DNA of 64,000 bases from Streptomyces chryseus (GCF_014650755.1 NZ_BMVO01000026.1:1-64000); one strand, 5' to 3'. Shown: positions 43,409 through 53,599, counted from the stretch's first letter. Numbers and translations: made by a program. Notes: generated by a model from the letters alone, not told the origin.

Positions 43409-43636
43409 GCCACCTGTCCGTCCCGTGTTGCGGTACGCGGTCGTAACTTGACACTGATGAATGTGACAATGCCCGGCGGCGACGTCAAGAGGTCTGCGTT
43501 ACCTGTGGAAACACGGGCGGGGAAAACGGGCCGGCGGGAGCGGTGTGCCCCTACGGGCCCGTACGCCTTGAGTCGGACACCGATCCAGCCGCCTGGTCTG
43601 ACGCGGCCTGTGTTCCGCGCCACTACCTTCGAGAAC

Positions 43637-44707
43637 GTGACTGTGATCGCGACCGAAAGCCTGAGCAAGCGGTTCCCGAGGGTGACCGCTCTTGACCGGC
43701 TCTCGTTGGACATCGGACCCGGTGTGACCGGCCTGGTGGGCGCCAACGGAGCCGGCAAGTCCACCTTGATCAAGATCCTGCTGGGTCTGTCCCCCGCCAC
43801 GGAGGGCACGGCCGCCGTGCTCGGCCTGGACGTCGCCACCAGCGGCGGGGCCATCCGCGAGCAGGTCGGCTACATGCCCGAACACGACGCGCTGCCACCG
43901 GACGTCTCGGCCACCGAGTTCGTCGTCCACATGGCACGCATGTCGGGGCTCCCGCCGACCGCCGCCCGTGAACGCACCGCCGACACCCTGCGCCACGTCG
44001 GCCTGTACGAGGAGCGCTACCGCCCCATCGGCGGCTACTCGACCGGCATGAAGCAGCGCGTGAAGCTGGCCCAGGCCCTGGTCCACGACCCGAAGCTGGT
44101 CCTCCTCGACGAGCCGACCAACGGCCTCGACCCTGTCGGCCGCGACGAGATGCTCGGCCTCATCCGCCGCGTCTTCACCGACTTCGGCATCTCGGTGCTG
44201 GTCACCTCGCACCTTCTCGGCGAGCTGGAACGCACCTGCGACCACGTCGTCGTGATCGACGGCGGCAAGCTGCTGCGGTCCAGCTCCACCAGTGACTTCA
44301 CCCAGACCACCGCCACCCTCGCCGTCGAGGTGACGGACAGCGACACCCACCCCGACGGCACCCGCGCCGTACGCGAGGCCCTGACCGCCGCCGGAGCGAA
44401 GCTCCACGCGCGCGTGGAGGACGGTCTGCCCGGAGCGGGCCACATCCTGCTCGTCGAAGCGACCGGCGAGGAGACGTACGACCTGGTGCGCGACACCGTC
44501 GCCGACCTCGGGATCGGGCTCGTGCGGATGGAACAGCGCCGCCACCACATCGCGGAGGTCTTCCGCACGGCCGACGCGGACGCCGAAGCCGCTGCCGCTG
44601 GGGAAGCCGCTGCCGAAGCCGCCCGTGAGCCCGCCGCCGTACAGCCCGTACAGCACGCCGTACAACACGCCGTGCAGCAGAAGGGAGGCGGCCGCGATGC
44701 CGGCTGA
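43637..44707 (+). CDS. ABC transporter ATPase (first of two in the operon)
   Basis: A 356-residue NatA/CcmA-type ATPase. Walker A GANGAGKSTL, signature YSTGMKQRVKLAQAL, Walker B LVLLDEPTNGLD, and H-loop SHLLGELE are all present. The C-terminal 120 residues form the usual accessory domain, ending in an Ala/Glu-rich stretch and a VQHAVQHAVQQ repeat. GTG at 43637 is the likely start, with a weak RBS (GAGAAC). It overlaps the downstream permease by 11 bases. Pairs with that permease as an exporter. Confidence 0.88.
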   Translation: MTVIATESLSKRFPRVTALDRLSLDIGPGVTGLVGANGAGKSTLIKILLGLSPATEGTAAVLGLDVATSGGAIREQVGYMPEHDALPPDVSATEFVVHMARMSGLPPTAARERTADTLRHVGLYEERYRPIGGYSTGMKQRVKLAQALVHDPKLVLLDEPTNGLDPVGRDEMLGLIRRVFTDFGISVLVTSHLLGELERTCDHVVVIDGGKLLRSSSTSDFTQTTATLAVEVTDSDTHPDGTRAVREALTAAGAKLHARVEDGLPGAGHILLVEATGEETYDLVRDTVADLGIGLVRMEQRRHHIAEVFRTADADAEAAAAGEAAAEAAREPAAVQPVQHAVQHAVQQKGGGRDAG

Positions 44708-45601
44708 GCTCACGACACCGCAGGGCACCGACCCGACCCGTATCCACAACATCGGCTACCGGTCGTACGACGGCCCCCGCCTCGGCCGGTCCTACGCCCG
44801 CCGCTCGCTCTTCTCGCAGTCCCTGCGCGGGGCCTACGGACTGGGCCGCAGCGCCAAGTCCAAGGTCCTGCCGATGATCCTCTTCGCGGTGATGTGCCTC
44901 GTCGCGGCCATCATCGTCGCGGTCGCGGTGGCCGGGCCCGGCATGACCGACCTGCCGGTGAAGTACACGCGGTACGCCATCGTCATGCAGGCGGTCATCG
45001 GCCTGTACCTGGCCTCCCAGGCCCCGCAGTCCGTCTCGCGCGACCTGCGCTTCAAGACCGTCCCGCTGTACTTCTCCCGCCCCATCGAGCGCGTCGACTA
45101 CGTCCTCGCCAAGTACGCGGCGATGGCCTCGGCCCTCTTCGTCCTCACGGCGACCCCGCTGGTGATCCTGTACGCCGGCGCGCTGCTCGCCGAATTCGAC
45201 TTCGCGGACCAGACGAAGGCGTTCGCACAGGGGCTGGTGTCCGTGGCACTGCTGTCCGTCCTCTTCGCCGGCGTCGGCCTGGTGATGGCCGCCCTCACCC
45301 CGCGCCGCGGCTTCGGCGTGGCCGCCGTCATCGCCGTACTGACCATCTCGTACGGCGCGGTGTCCACGGTCCAGGTGATCGCCTGGGAGCAGGGCTCCAC
45401 CGGGGCGGTCGAGTGGCTCGGCCTGTTCTCCCCCCTGACGCTCATCGACGGCGTACAGACCGCCTTCCTCGGCGCCACCTCCGCCTTCCCCGGAGGGGAA
45501 GGCCCCTCGGCCGGCAGTGGCGTGGTCTACCTGCTCGCCGTCCTCGCGCTCATCGTCGGCTCGTACGCCGTGCTGATGCGCCGCTACCGAAAGGTCGGGC
45601 T

Positions 45602-45605
<4 letters not shown>
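44697..45605 (+). CDS. ABC-2-type permease (first)
   Basis: 302 residues with about six helices after a cytoplasmic N-terminus (IHNIGYRSYDGPRLGRSYARRSLF). RDLRFKTVPLYFSRPIERVDYVLAKYAAM is typical of NosY/Gld-like exporters. The ATG at 44697 follows GGGAGG. Its stop overlaps the GTG of the second ATPase by four bases (GTGA), so translation is coupled. Confidence 0.88.
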
Positions 45606-46513
<908 letters not shown>

Positions 46514-46528
46514 AAGGAGCTTGCAGCG

Positions 46529-47251
46529 ATGATCTACGAACCCACAGTCGCCCGGCTCACCTACCGGGCCCTCCTCGGCCGCCGCAGGGCCGCCATCCTC
46601 TTCGTCCTGCCGGCCCTGCTGATCGCCATCTCGGCGGCGGTACGGCTGCTCACGGGCGCGGACGACCAGATCGCGTCCGACGTCCTGGGCGGTTTCGCGA
46701 TCGCCACGATGGTCCCGCTGATCGGCGTGATCGCGGGCACCGGCGCGATCGGACCGGAGATCGACGACGGCTCGATCGTCTACCTGCTCGCCAAGCCGGT
46801 GAAGCGGTCCACGATCATCTTCACCAAGCTGATCGTCGCGATCGCGGTGACGATGGCCTTCTCCGCGATCCCCACCTTCGTCGCGGGTCTGATCCTCAAC
46901 GGCAACGGCGGGCAGATCGCCATCGCGTACACGGTCGCGGCGCTGGTCGCCTCGATCGCGTACAGCGCGATCTTCCTCCTGCTCGGTACGGTCAGCCGCC
47001 ACGCGGTGGTCTTCGGCCTCGTCTACGCGCTGGTGTGGGAGACGCTGTTCGGCAGCCTCGTCCCGGGTGCGCGCACGCTCAGCGTCCAGCAGTGGGCGCT
47101 GTCCCTGGCCGAACGCATCGGCGAGAACGGCACCATCACCTCGGACGTCGCCCTGCCCACGGCGACGATCCTGCTGGCGCTGGTGACGGTCGCGGCGACC
47201 TGGTACGCGGGCCAGAAGCTCCGCACGCTCAAGCTCGCGGGCGAGGAGTAA
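46529..47251 (+). CDS. ABC-2-type permease (second)
   Basis: A 240-residue membrane protein with six helices, a compact exporter permease. EIDDGSIVYLLAKPVKRSTIIFTKLIVA is the family's loop-2 motif, matching RFKTVPLYFSRPIERVDYVLAKY in the first permease. AAGGAG precedes the ATG. It is the last gene of the operon and is followed by a strong terminator. Two ATPases and two different permeases could form one heteromeric exporter or two homodimers. Confidence 0.88.
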   Translation: MIYEPTVARLTYRALLGRRRAAILFVLPALLIAISAAVRLLTGADDQIASDVLGGFAIATMVPLIGVIAGTGAIGPEIDDGSIVYLLAKPVKRSTIIFTKLIVAIAVTMAFSAIPTFVAGLILNGNGGQIAIAYTVAALVASIAYSAIFLLLGTVSRHAVVFGLVYALVWETLFGSLVPGARTLSVQQWALSLAERIGENGTITSDVALPTATILLALVTVAATWYAGQKLRTLKLAGEE

Positions 47252-47277
47252 CCCCGACAAGCGGAATCCTGCAGTCC

Positions 47278-47308
47278 GTCAACCCCCGCCCCATGGGCGG
47301 GGGTTGAC
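47278..47308 (+). terminator. Terminator of the double ABC operon
   Basis: GTCAACCCCCGCCC (47278-47291) pairs perfectly with 47295-47308, with a three-base loop (CAT). The 14-bp stem lies 27 bp after the last permease stop. Confidence 0.9.
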
Positions 47309-47527
47309 GCGTTTCCGCGTGACTGTACGTTTATCGGCTCGTTGTTCCCTCTGCGTGGAGGCAACTGGAATCTGATACGTCGAGCGTTCGTGAATTCGGG
47401 GATTGCCGGTGCCGGAACGGATCCGGGCCGGTCACCAGAGTGAGTAGCCACCTTGAGCGTCCTCCGCCCCCAAGAGCCCGGGGACAGGGCTGTCCATCAC
47501 CGGCTTTCACGAACGGAAGGCATCCTC

Positions 47528-48253
47528 ATGCCCTCAGAAGTCACCCTGCTCGAATCGCGCACCCTGCGCGACGAGCATCTGGTGCGCCTCGACGTCCTGG
47601 ACAAGGTCAAGGCGCTTGTCATGCTCCCCGACGGAATTCACATGCGCACAGAGGACGTGGCCCGGTACTTCGAAGTATCCACAGTCACCCTGCGGAGGCT
47701 CACAGACCGGCACCACGGGGAGTTCACCGAGAACGGCATGCGCACCCTCCGGGGTGCTGACCTGCGGTCCTTCCATAGCGACATGATGTCGCTATGGGGA
47801 ACCCAGGGGGCGGAAAGTTATCCACAGGCGGCTACCCAGCTGCGGCTCTTCACCCGCCGCACCGTCCTCAACGTAGCGATGCTTCTTCGCGACAGCGACA
47901 TCGCGCGATGCGTCCGTACGTACCTCCTCGACGCCGAGGAGAACGGCTGGCGCGCGGGTTACGCCTCGCTCGACCGGCGTGTCACCAAGGTGGAGACCCA
48001 CCTCGACACGGTGGGGCGCGCGCTCCAGGAGCTGGGCCCCGTCATCAACGGGATCTCGGTACGGCTGGACCGGCTCGACCGGCGCCTCGACGCCACGAAC
48101 CAGGTGGTCGGCGCCCTGAGCAACCGGCTCTGCGACCTCTCCGACCACATGCGGCGCATGGAGGACCGCATCGACCGCAGGCTGGACGACGTCTCCCACC
48201 GGCTGAGCGCCCTGGAGCGGGGTCAGGGCGGCAGGAGGCGCAAGCGCCGCTGA
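47528..48253 (+). CDS. ORF6N-like module plus coiled coil, paralogue of the Mrr-type protein's N-terminus
   Basis: 241 residues. Residues 1-130 share with the nuclease at 3561: EVxLLESRTLRD, LDKVKAL, LPDGxHxxTxxVAxYFxV, LFTRRTVLNVAMLLRDSxIAR and LLDxEEN. The rest is a long coiled coil with RLDRLDRRLDA and MEDRIDRRLDDVSHRLS heptads and a basic tail RRRKRR. It has no nuclease domain. A DNA-binding or oligomerising regulator role is inferred from the HTH-like segment. The ATG at 47528 has GGAAGG upstream. A perfect DnaA box TTATCCACA (47818-47826) and a near match GTATCCACA (47675) lie inside. Confidence 0.75.
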   Translation: MPSEVTLLESRTLRDEHLVRLDVLDKVKALVMLPDGIHMRTEDVARYFEVSTVTLRRLTDRHHGEFTENGMRTLRGADLRSFHSDMMSLWGTQGAESYPQAATQLRLFTRRTVLNVAMLLRDSDIARCVRTYLLDAEENGWRAGYASLDRRVTKVETHLDTVGRALQELGPVINGISVRLDRLDRRLDATNQVVGALSNRLCDLSDHMRRMEDRIDRRLDDVSHRLSALERGQGGRRRKRR

Positions 48254-48275
48254 GGACCGGCCGCCGCCGGGGAAC

Positions 48276-48635
48276 TCAGGCCAGCAGCAGGCGCCGCAGT
48301 ACGGCGGTGTGGCTGTGGTCCGGGTCCTTGGCGGCGGTCAGCAGCGTGACCCGGCCGGCCTCGGTGAGCGTACGGACACCGTCCAGGGCCGCTGCCGCCT
48401 GCGGCGCCGCGAGCTCGGACTCGTACCGGCGGGCGAACTCCTCGAAGTCGCCGGACGAGGCGTGGTACCAGCGGCGCAGTTCCGTCGACGGGGTGAGGTC
48501 CTTCGGCCACGCGTCGACCCGCGCCGCCTCCTTGCTCAGGCCGCGCGGCCACAGGCGGTCCACCAGGACGCGCGTACCGTCGTCGGCCGACGGCGGCTCG
48601 TACACCCTGCGCACCCGTACATCGGATCCGGTCAC
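48276..48635 (-). CDS. DUF488-family protein
   Basis: 119 residues. RVYEPPSADDGTRVLVDRLWPRGLSKEAARVDAWPKDLTPSTELRRWY is the DUF488 (YeaO-like) signature, and AKDPDHSHTAVL ends it. Function is not established. It is convergent with the coiled-coil paralogue and may be cotranscribed with the MFS gene upstream (13-bp gap). Confidence 0.88.
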   Translation of the reverse strand: MTGSDVRVRRVYEPPSADDGTRVLVDRLWPRGLSKEAARVDAWPKDLTPSTELRRWYHASSGDFEEFARRYESELAAPQAAAALDGVRTLTEAGRVTLLTAAKDPDHSHTAVLRRLLLA

Positions 48636-48648
48636 GAGGACCAGCCTG

Positions 48649-49914
48649 CTACACCTTCCGGTCGCGCGCCGCGAACAGACCCACCACCAGGGCCGCCGCG
48701 CACACCCCCAGCATCAGGGCGATCGGCACGGTCCAGCTTCCGGTGGCCTCGTACACCGCGCCCGCCGCCAGCGGGCCCGCCGCGGCCAGCAGGTAGCCCA
48801 CCGTCTGCGCCATCCCGGACAGCCGGGCCGCCGTCACCGCGTCGCCCGAGCGCAGCACGATCAGCGTCAGCGCCAGGCCGACCGCACCGCCCTGGCCGAC
48901 GCCGAGGACCGCGGACCAGAGCCACGCGCCGGACACCGGGGCGGCCATCAGCCCGGCGTAACCGGCCGCGACCATCGTCGTGACCAGCACGATCAGCGGG
49001 CGCTGGCTGCGCATGCGTCCCGCGAGCAGCGGCACGACGAAGGCGCCGGCGACCTGGACGAGGTTGTTGAAGGCGAAGACCACACCGGCCGTGGAGCGGC
49101 TCATTCCGTGGTCCGTGAAGATCGTCGGCATCCAGGCGATCAGGACGTACGACCAGAGCGACTGGAGCCCCATGAAGAGCGTCACCTGCCACGCCAGCGC
49201 CGACCGCCACACCCTTCGGCTCTCGCCGCCGCGCGGCGAGGCGGCCCGCACCTCATGGCCCGTACGGCCCCGGGCGATCAGCACCTGCGGCAGCCACGCG
49301 AGGGCCGCCACCACGGCGAGCAGCGACCAGAACGCCAGCGACGCCTCCCAGCTGTCCCCGAACGCCTTCTCCAGCGGCACCGAGGCCGCCGCCGCGACCG
49401 TCGCGCCCGCGATCATCGCGCCGGTGTAGACCGACGTCATCGACGCGGCCCTGCCCGGGAAGTCGCGCTTGATCAGCCCCGGCATGAGGACGTTGAGCAG
49501 GGCGATCGCCAGCCCGATCAGCAGGCTGCCGCCGTACAGCGCCGGCACGGCCGGCAGTACCCGCACCACGATGCCCGCACCCAGCAGCAACAACGCGCAC
49601 AGCAGCACCACTTCGGTCCCGAACCGCCGCCCCAGCCACGGCGCCACCATCGCGCCCACACCGAGGAACAGCACCGGCACGGACGTCACCAGGCTGGTCG
49701 CCGTCGACGACAGCCCGAACGTCTCGCGGATCTCGCTCACCAGCGGCGACGCACTCGCCAGCGCCGCCCGCATGTTGACGGACGCGAGCACGATCCCGAT
49801 CAGCAGCACCACCGGACGCGCGAGCAACGCCCTTCTCGCGGCGGCCCCCTGAGGCGACAGCCGTACGTCGGCCTCGGCGTCCAGGAGCAGTTGATCGGAA
49901 TCCGGGCGTGACAA
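48649..49914 (-). CDS. MFS transporter, CynX/NimT type
   Basis: A 421-residue protein with 12 helices. The start of the transmembrane part, LIGIVLASVNMRAALASASPLVSEIRETFGLSS, is the CynX/NimT signature (cyanate or nitroimidazole transport family). TTG at 49914 is the chosen start: GAAAGG lies eight bases upstream and no better codon is near. It is probably controlled by the GntR gene just upstream. Confidence 0.85.
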   Translation of the reverse strand: MSRPDSDQLLLDAEADVRLSPQGAAARRALLARPVVLLIGIVLASVNMRAALASASPLVSEIRETFGLSSTATSLVTSVPVLFLGVGAMVAPWLGRRFGTEVVLLCALLLLGAGIVVRVLPAVPALYGGSLLIGLAIALLNVLMPGLIKRDFPGRAASMTSVYTGAMIAGATVAAAASVPLEKAFGDSWEASLAFWSLLAVVAALAWLPQVLIARGRTGHEVRAASPRGGESRRVWRSALAWQVTLFMGLQSLWSYVLIAWMPTIFTDHGMSRSTAGVVFAFNNLVQVAGAFVVPLLAGRMRSQRPLIVLVTTMVAAGYAGLMAAPVSGAWLWSAVLGVGQGGAVGLALTLIVLRSGDAVTAARLSGMAQTVGYLLAAAGPLAAGAVYEATGSWTVPIALMLGVCAAALVVGLFAARDRKV

Positions 49915-49928
49915 GACGAGCGCCTTTC

Positions 49929-49962
49929 GAGGGGATGCAAGAGACGAGGGGATGCAAGAGAC
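49929..49962. repeat. Two tandem 17-bp repeats
   Basis: GAGGGGATGCAAGAGAC occurs twice without a gap (49929-49945, 49946-49962), in the leader of the MFS gene. An imperfect continuation (AAGGGACAAGAGA) follows. May form a direct-repeat binding site or be slippage-prone. Confidence 0.6.
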
Positions 49963-49991
49963 AAGGGACAAGAGAGGGAAGAGGCGCGAGG

Positions 49992-50666
49992 TCAGCGGGT
50001 GATCAGGGACGTCACCACGTCGATCGGCGCCTGGAGCACGGCCCGCGCGGCTTGTTCGGCCGCCGCCGGATCGCCGGCCTCGATCGCGTCGACCAGCGCC
50101 CCGTGCGCGGCCAGGTCGATCGGCGGCATCTCGTGGTCGCCGAGCGAGGTGACCAGCGTTTCGTGGACCTGGGCGGAGAAGAAGCGGTAGACCTCGGTGA
50201 ACGCCGCGTTGTGCGTCGCCTCGACCACGCCGAGGTGGAAGGCGAGGTCCGCGTCCGCGGCCCGGTCGCCCTGCTCGTGCAGCTCGGCGAGGACCCGGCG
50301 CAGCGTGCGCAGGTCGGCCTCGTCGCGTCGTACGGCCGCCAGCCTCGCCGCCTCCGCCTCCAGCGCGACCCGCAGCTCCAGTACGTCGAGTACGTTCGCG
50401 TGCCGCATCCCGCGCAGTACCGCCGCGGGGTCGGCGGCCGAGCGGACGAACGTGCCGTTGCCCTGGCGCGAGGCGAGCAGCCCCGCGTGCACCAGCACGC
50501 GCACCGCCTCGCGCACCGTGTTGCGGCCGACGCCGAGCTGCTCGGCGAGGTCGTGCTCGGTGGGGATCCGGTCGCCGACGGCCCACTCGCCCCCGGCCAG
50601 CTGCGCCCGCAACTGTTCCACGACGGTGTCCACCAGGGACTGCCGTCCCGCCGCCCGCAGCACCAT
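49992..50666 (-). CDS. GntR-family regulator (FadR/FCD type)
   Basis: 224 residues. The N-terminal wHTH is IPTEHDLAEQLGVGRNTVREAVRVLVHAGLLASRQGNGTFV; the C-terminal FCD helical domain has VLELRVALEAEAARLAA, LAFHLGVVEATHN (metal His) and HGALVDAIEAGD. FCD regulators bind carboxylic acids. It lies 77 bp upstream of the MFS gene on the same strand, so it likely controls it. The ATG at 50666 is used. Confidence 0.9.
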   Translation of the reverse strand: MVLRAAGRQSLVDTVVEQLRAQLAGGEWAVGDRIPTEHDLAEQLGVGRNTVREAVRVLVHAGLLASRQGNGTFVRSAADPAAVLRGMRHANVLDVLELRVALEAEAARLAAVRRDEADLRTLRRVLAELHEQGDRAADADLAFHLGVVEATHNAAFTEVYRFFSAQVHETLVTSLGDHEMPPIDLAAHGALVDAIEAGDPAAAEQAARAVLQAPIDVVTSLITR

Positions 50667-50796
50667 GCCCGCCTCCGCTTCCGTCCAGACAACCGGGGTT
50701 ATTCGCCCGGTTGCCCAGTCATCCTACAACTCATTAAATGAGATGACGCCGCCCGGAGGACCCGGCACACTGGGTGACGCACCACTCACGGGGGAG

Positions 50797-50834
50797 GAGT
50801 GTTGGCCGGTGACAAGCCGACCCGGCCAACACTC
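50797..50834 (-). terminator. Terminator of the serS-HAD operon
   Basis: GAGTGTTGGCCGG (50797-50809) pairs perfectly with 50822-50834 around a 12-base loop, 50 bp beyond the HAD gene stop. Confidence 0.85.
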
Positions 50835-50883
50835 GCCACCCGTACCGCGGCGTCGGCGCGCTTGCGGAGCCGCGGAAGGCGAC

Positions 50884-51717
50884 TCAGCCGCTCAGCAGCT
50901 GTTCCAGGACGACCGCGATGCCGTCGTGGTCGTTGGACGCCGTGATCTCGTGCGCCACGGCCTTGAGTTCGTCGTGCGCGTTCGCCATCGCCACGCCGTG
51001 CGCCGCCCAGCCGAACATCGGGATGTCGTTGGGCATGTCCCCGAAGGCGATCGTGTCGGCGGCCTTCAGCTTCAGCCGCCGCGCCGCCAGCGACAGGCCC
51101 GTCGCCTTGCTCAGGCCCAGCGGAAGCAGCTCCACCACGCCCGGACCGGCCATCACCACGTCGACCAGGTTCCCGACGGTCTGCCGCGCGACCCGGGCCA
51201 GTTCGTCGTCGTCCAGGTCCGGGTGCTGGATGTAGACCTTGTTCAGCGGCGCCGACCACAGCTCACTGGGATCCTCGAAGCCCACGTACGGCAACGGGCC
51301 CTCCTGCACCCGGTAGCCCGCGCCGACCAGCACCTCGCCGTCCAGCCCGTCACGGCTCGCCGCCAGCGCCAGCGGACCGGCCTCCGCCTCGATCTTCGAC
51401 AGCGCCAGCCCGGCCAGCTGCCGGTCCAGCGTCACCGAGGTCAGCAGCCGGTGCTCACCGGCGTGGTAGACCTGCGCGCCCTGACCGCAGACCGCGAGGC
51501 CCTCGTAGCCGAGGTCGTCCAGTATGTGCCGGGTCCACGGGACGGAGCGCCCGGTGACGACGATGTGCGCCGCGCCCGCCGCCGTGGCGGCGGCGAGCGC
51601 GTCGCGCGTACGGACCGAGACCGTGCCGTCGGAGCGCAGCAGCGTCCCGTCGAGGTCTGTCGCGACGAGCTTGTACGGGAAGGGACGCGGCCCCGCGGTG
51701 CCGGTGGCGGTACTCAC
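50884..51717 (-). CDS. HAD-superfamily phosphatase (Cof type), coupled to serS
   Basis: 277 residues. Motif I is VATDLDGTLL, motif II VVTGRS, motif III SKATGLSL and motif IV GDMPNDIPMF. Cof/IIB-type cap. GTG at 51717 overlaps the serS stop by four bases, so it is translated with serS. Very similar in plan to the HAD gene at 35474. Substrate unknown; housekeeping or metabolite repair is plausible. Confidence 0.9.
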   Translation of the reverse strand: MSTATGTAGPRPFPYKLVATDLDGTLLRSDGTVSVRTRDALAAATAAGAAHIVVTGRSVPWTRHILDDLGYEGLAVCGQGAQVYHAGEHRLLTSVTLDRQLAGLALSKIEAEAGPLALAASRDGLDGEVLVGAGYRVQEGPLPYVGFEDPSELWSAPLNKVYIQHPDLDDDELARVARQTVGNLVDVVMAGPGVVELLPLGLSKATGLSLAARRLKLKAADTIAFGDMPNDIPMFGWAAHGVAMANAHDELKAVAHEITASNDHDGIAVVLEQLLSG

Positions 51718-53003
51718 TTGGAGAGGGGCTCCAGCGTCTCGCGCCCACCGAGGTACGGACGCAGCATCTCGGGCACCCGCACCGAGCCGTCGGCCTGCTG
51801 GTGGTTCTCCAGGAGCGCCACGATCGTGCGCGGTACGGCGCACAGCGTGCCGTTCAGCGTCGCCAGCGGCTGCAGCACCTTCTTGCCGTCGCGGGTGTCG
51901 CGCATCCGCACGGACAGGCGGCGCGCCTGGAACCCGTCGCAGTTCGAGGCGGAGGTCAGCTCGCGGTACTTGCCCTGGGTCGGGATCCACGCCTCGCAGT
52001 CGAACTTGCGCGACGCGGACGACCCGAGGTCGCCGGTGGCCACGTCGATGACCTGGAACGGCAGCTCGAGGCCGGTCAGCCACTGCTTCTCCCAGTCCAG
52101 GAGCCGCTTGTGCTCGTTCTCCGCGTCGGCCGGGTCGACGTACGAGAACATCTCGACCTTGTCGAACTGGTGGACCCGGAAGATGCCCCGGGTGTCCTTG
52201 CCGTACGTGCCGGCCTCGCGGCGGAAGCACGGGGAGAAGCCCGCGTACCGCAGCGGCAGCTTGTCGGCGTCGATGATCTCGTCCATGTGGTACGCGGCGA
52301 GCGGTACCTCGGAGGTGCCGACGAGGTAGTAGTCGTCCTTCTCCAGGTGGTACACGTTCTCCGCGGCCTGGCCGAGGAAGCCGGTGCCCTCCATGGCGCG
52401 CGGGCGGACCAGCGCGGGGGTGAGCATCGGGATGAAGCCGGCCTCGGTGGCCTGCGCGATCGCCGCGTTGACGAGGGCCAGTTCGAGGAGCGCGCCGACG
52501 CCGGTCAGGTAGTAGAAGCGCGAGCCCGAGACCTTGGCGCCGCGCTCGACGTCGATGGCGCCGAGCGACTCGCCGAGCTCCAGGTGGTCCTTGGGCTCGA
52601 AGCCCTCGGCGGCGAAGTCGCGGATCGTGCCGTGCGTCTCCAGGACGACGAAGTCCTCCTCGCCGCCCACGGGCACGTCCGTGTGGACGATGTTGCCGAG
52701 CTGGAGGAGGAGGGCCTTCGCGGCCTCGTCGGCCTCGTTCTGTTCGGCCTCGGCGGCCTTCACGTCGGTCTTGAGCTGCTCGGCCTTCTTGAGCAGCTCG
52801 GCGCGCTCCTCCGGCGTGGCCCTGGGGATGAGCTTGCCGAGCGACTTCTGCTCGGAGCGCAGCTCGTCGAAGCGGACGCCGGACGACCTGCGCCGTTCGT
52901 CGGCGGAGAGCAGGGCGTCGACGAGGGCGACGTCCTCTCCACGGGCGCGCTGGGAGGCGCGAACACGGTCGGGGTCCTCACGGAGCAGGCGAAGGTCAAT
53001 CAC
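51714..53003 (-). CDS. serS: SerS, seryl-tRNA synthetase
   Basis: A 429-residue class II synthetase. The N-terminal long coiled arm (about 30-110, RSEQKSLGKLIPRATPEERAELLKKAEQLKT) binds tRNA-Ser. The catalytic core has motif 1 (ENVYHLEKDDYYLVGTSEVPLAAYH region), motif 2 SPCFRREAGTYGKDTRGIFRVHQFDKVE and motif 3 (LNGTLCAVPRTIVALLENHQ). It charges tRNA-Ser with serine. GTG at 53003. A HAD gene follows in overlap. Confidence 0.97.
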   Translation of the reverse strand: MIDLRLLREDPDRVRASQRARGEDVALVDALLSADERRRSSGVRFDELRSEQKSLGKLIPRATPEERAELLKKAEQLKTDVKAAEAEQNEADEAAKALLLQLGNIVHTDVPVGGEEDFVVLETHGTIRDFAAEGFEPKDHLELGESLGAIDVERGAKVSGSRFYYLTGVGALLELALVNAAIAQATEAGFIPMLTPALVRPRAMEGTGFLGQAAENVYHLEKDDYYLVGTSEVPLAAYHMDEIIDADKLPLRYAGFSPCFRREAGTYGKDTRGIFRVHQFDKVEMFSYVDPADAENEHKRLLDWEKQWLTGLELPFQVIDVATGDLGSSASRKFDCEAWIPTQGKYRELTSASNCDGFQARRLSVRMRDTRDGKKVLQPLATLNGTLCAVPRTIVALLENHQQADGSVRVPEMLRPYLGGRETLEPLSK

Positions 53004-53599
53004 CCCACCAGGCTACCCGCGACCGCTTCCGCCGATCGACTTGATATCGCATTGCGTGGCACTTTGCCCGTATTGCCCAAATTGGGAAAAGTGGCAGACG
53101 CCCGCCCCGGCGCCCACCGCATGCGTCAATAAAAAGGCGCTATTCCCCGAAACAGGGCACTTTCCGCTCAACCCCTTGACGCTTTTCCCTTGCGGGAGGC
53201 GGGAGTTGGCGGGTCCCTTGTCCACAGGCTTGGGCGGCTTCGGAGACTTATCCACAGGCTGTGCGAAAGATCTGTGGATGCCGGAAGAGATCGTTCCGAA
53301 AGGTGTGTGAAGGGCGAAGGATTCCCGGTCCAAACCCTCCCCACACACTCATTCGGGTGGGAATTGCTCGCTCTAAAGAGTTGATCAATGGAATTGGGGT
53401 GACAGGAGCCGACCTGCCGCCCTGTGGACGGAAGGGGGCCCTCTGAGCAGATTTGTCGACGATGTCGGGATGTGTTGTCGACTTGTCCCCAGGTCGAGAA
53501 GCGTGCCTGTGGACAACTTCTGTGGATAACGCAAATCTGCAGGTAGGACTAGCAGCAGCCCACCCGGGAGCAGCCCACCCGGCGGAAACGCTCCGGCCC
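53004..53599. other. 596-bp intergenic region with a DnaA-box cluster
   Basis: No convincing gene. The part 53041-53160 is AT-richer than its surroundings and contains CCCAAATTGGG. From 53218 onward there are four perfect DnaA boxes and several near matches. A 15-bp unit AGCAGCCCACCCGGG is repeated nearly perfectly in tandem at 53554-53583, just beyond the pheA stop. The serS promoter must lie within the first 100 bp or so. Confidence 0.6.
53218..53529. other. DnaA-box cluster
   Basis: Perfect boxes: TTGTCCACA (53218-53226, plus), TTATCCACA (53248-53256, plus), TGTGGACAA (53508-53516, minus) and TGTGGATAA (53521-53529, minus). Weaker ones lie at 53272, 53423 and 53483 (TTGTCCCCA). The outer pairs face each other. 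A DnaA-box cluster some 78 kb from oriC (D78) is, from memory, known in S. coelicolor and affects replication initiation; this may be its counterpart. Confidence 0.7.

Noticed and set aside
47818..47826. A TTA codon in the coiled-coil paralogue (AAAGTTATCC)
   Set aside because: The frame reads AGT-TAT there (Ser-Tyr), so no TTA codon is used.
53218..53529. The DnaA-box cluster as oriC itself
   Set aside because: Streptomyces oriC lies between dnaA and dnaN with many more boxes; here the flanking genes are serS and pheA.
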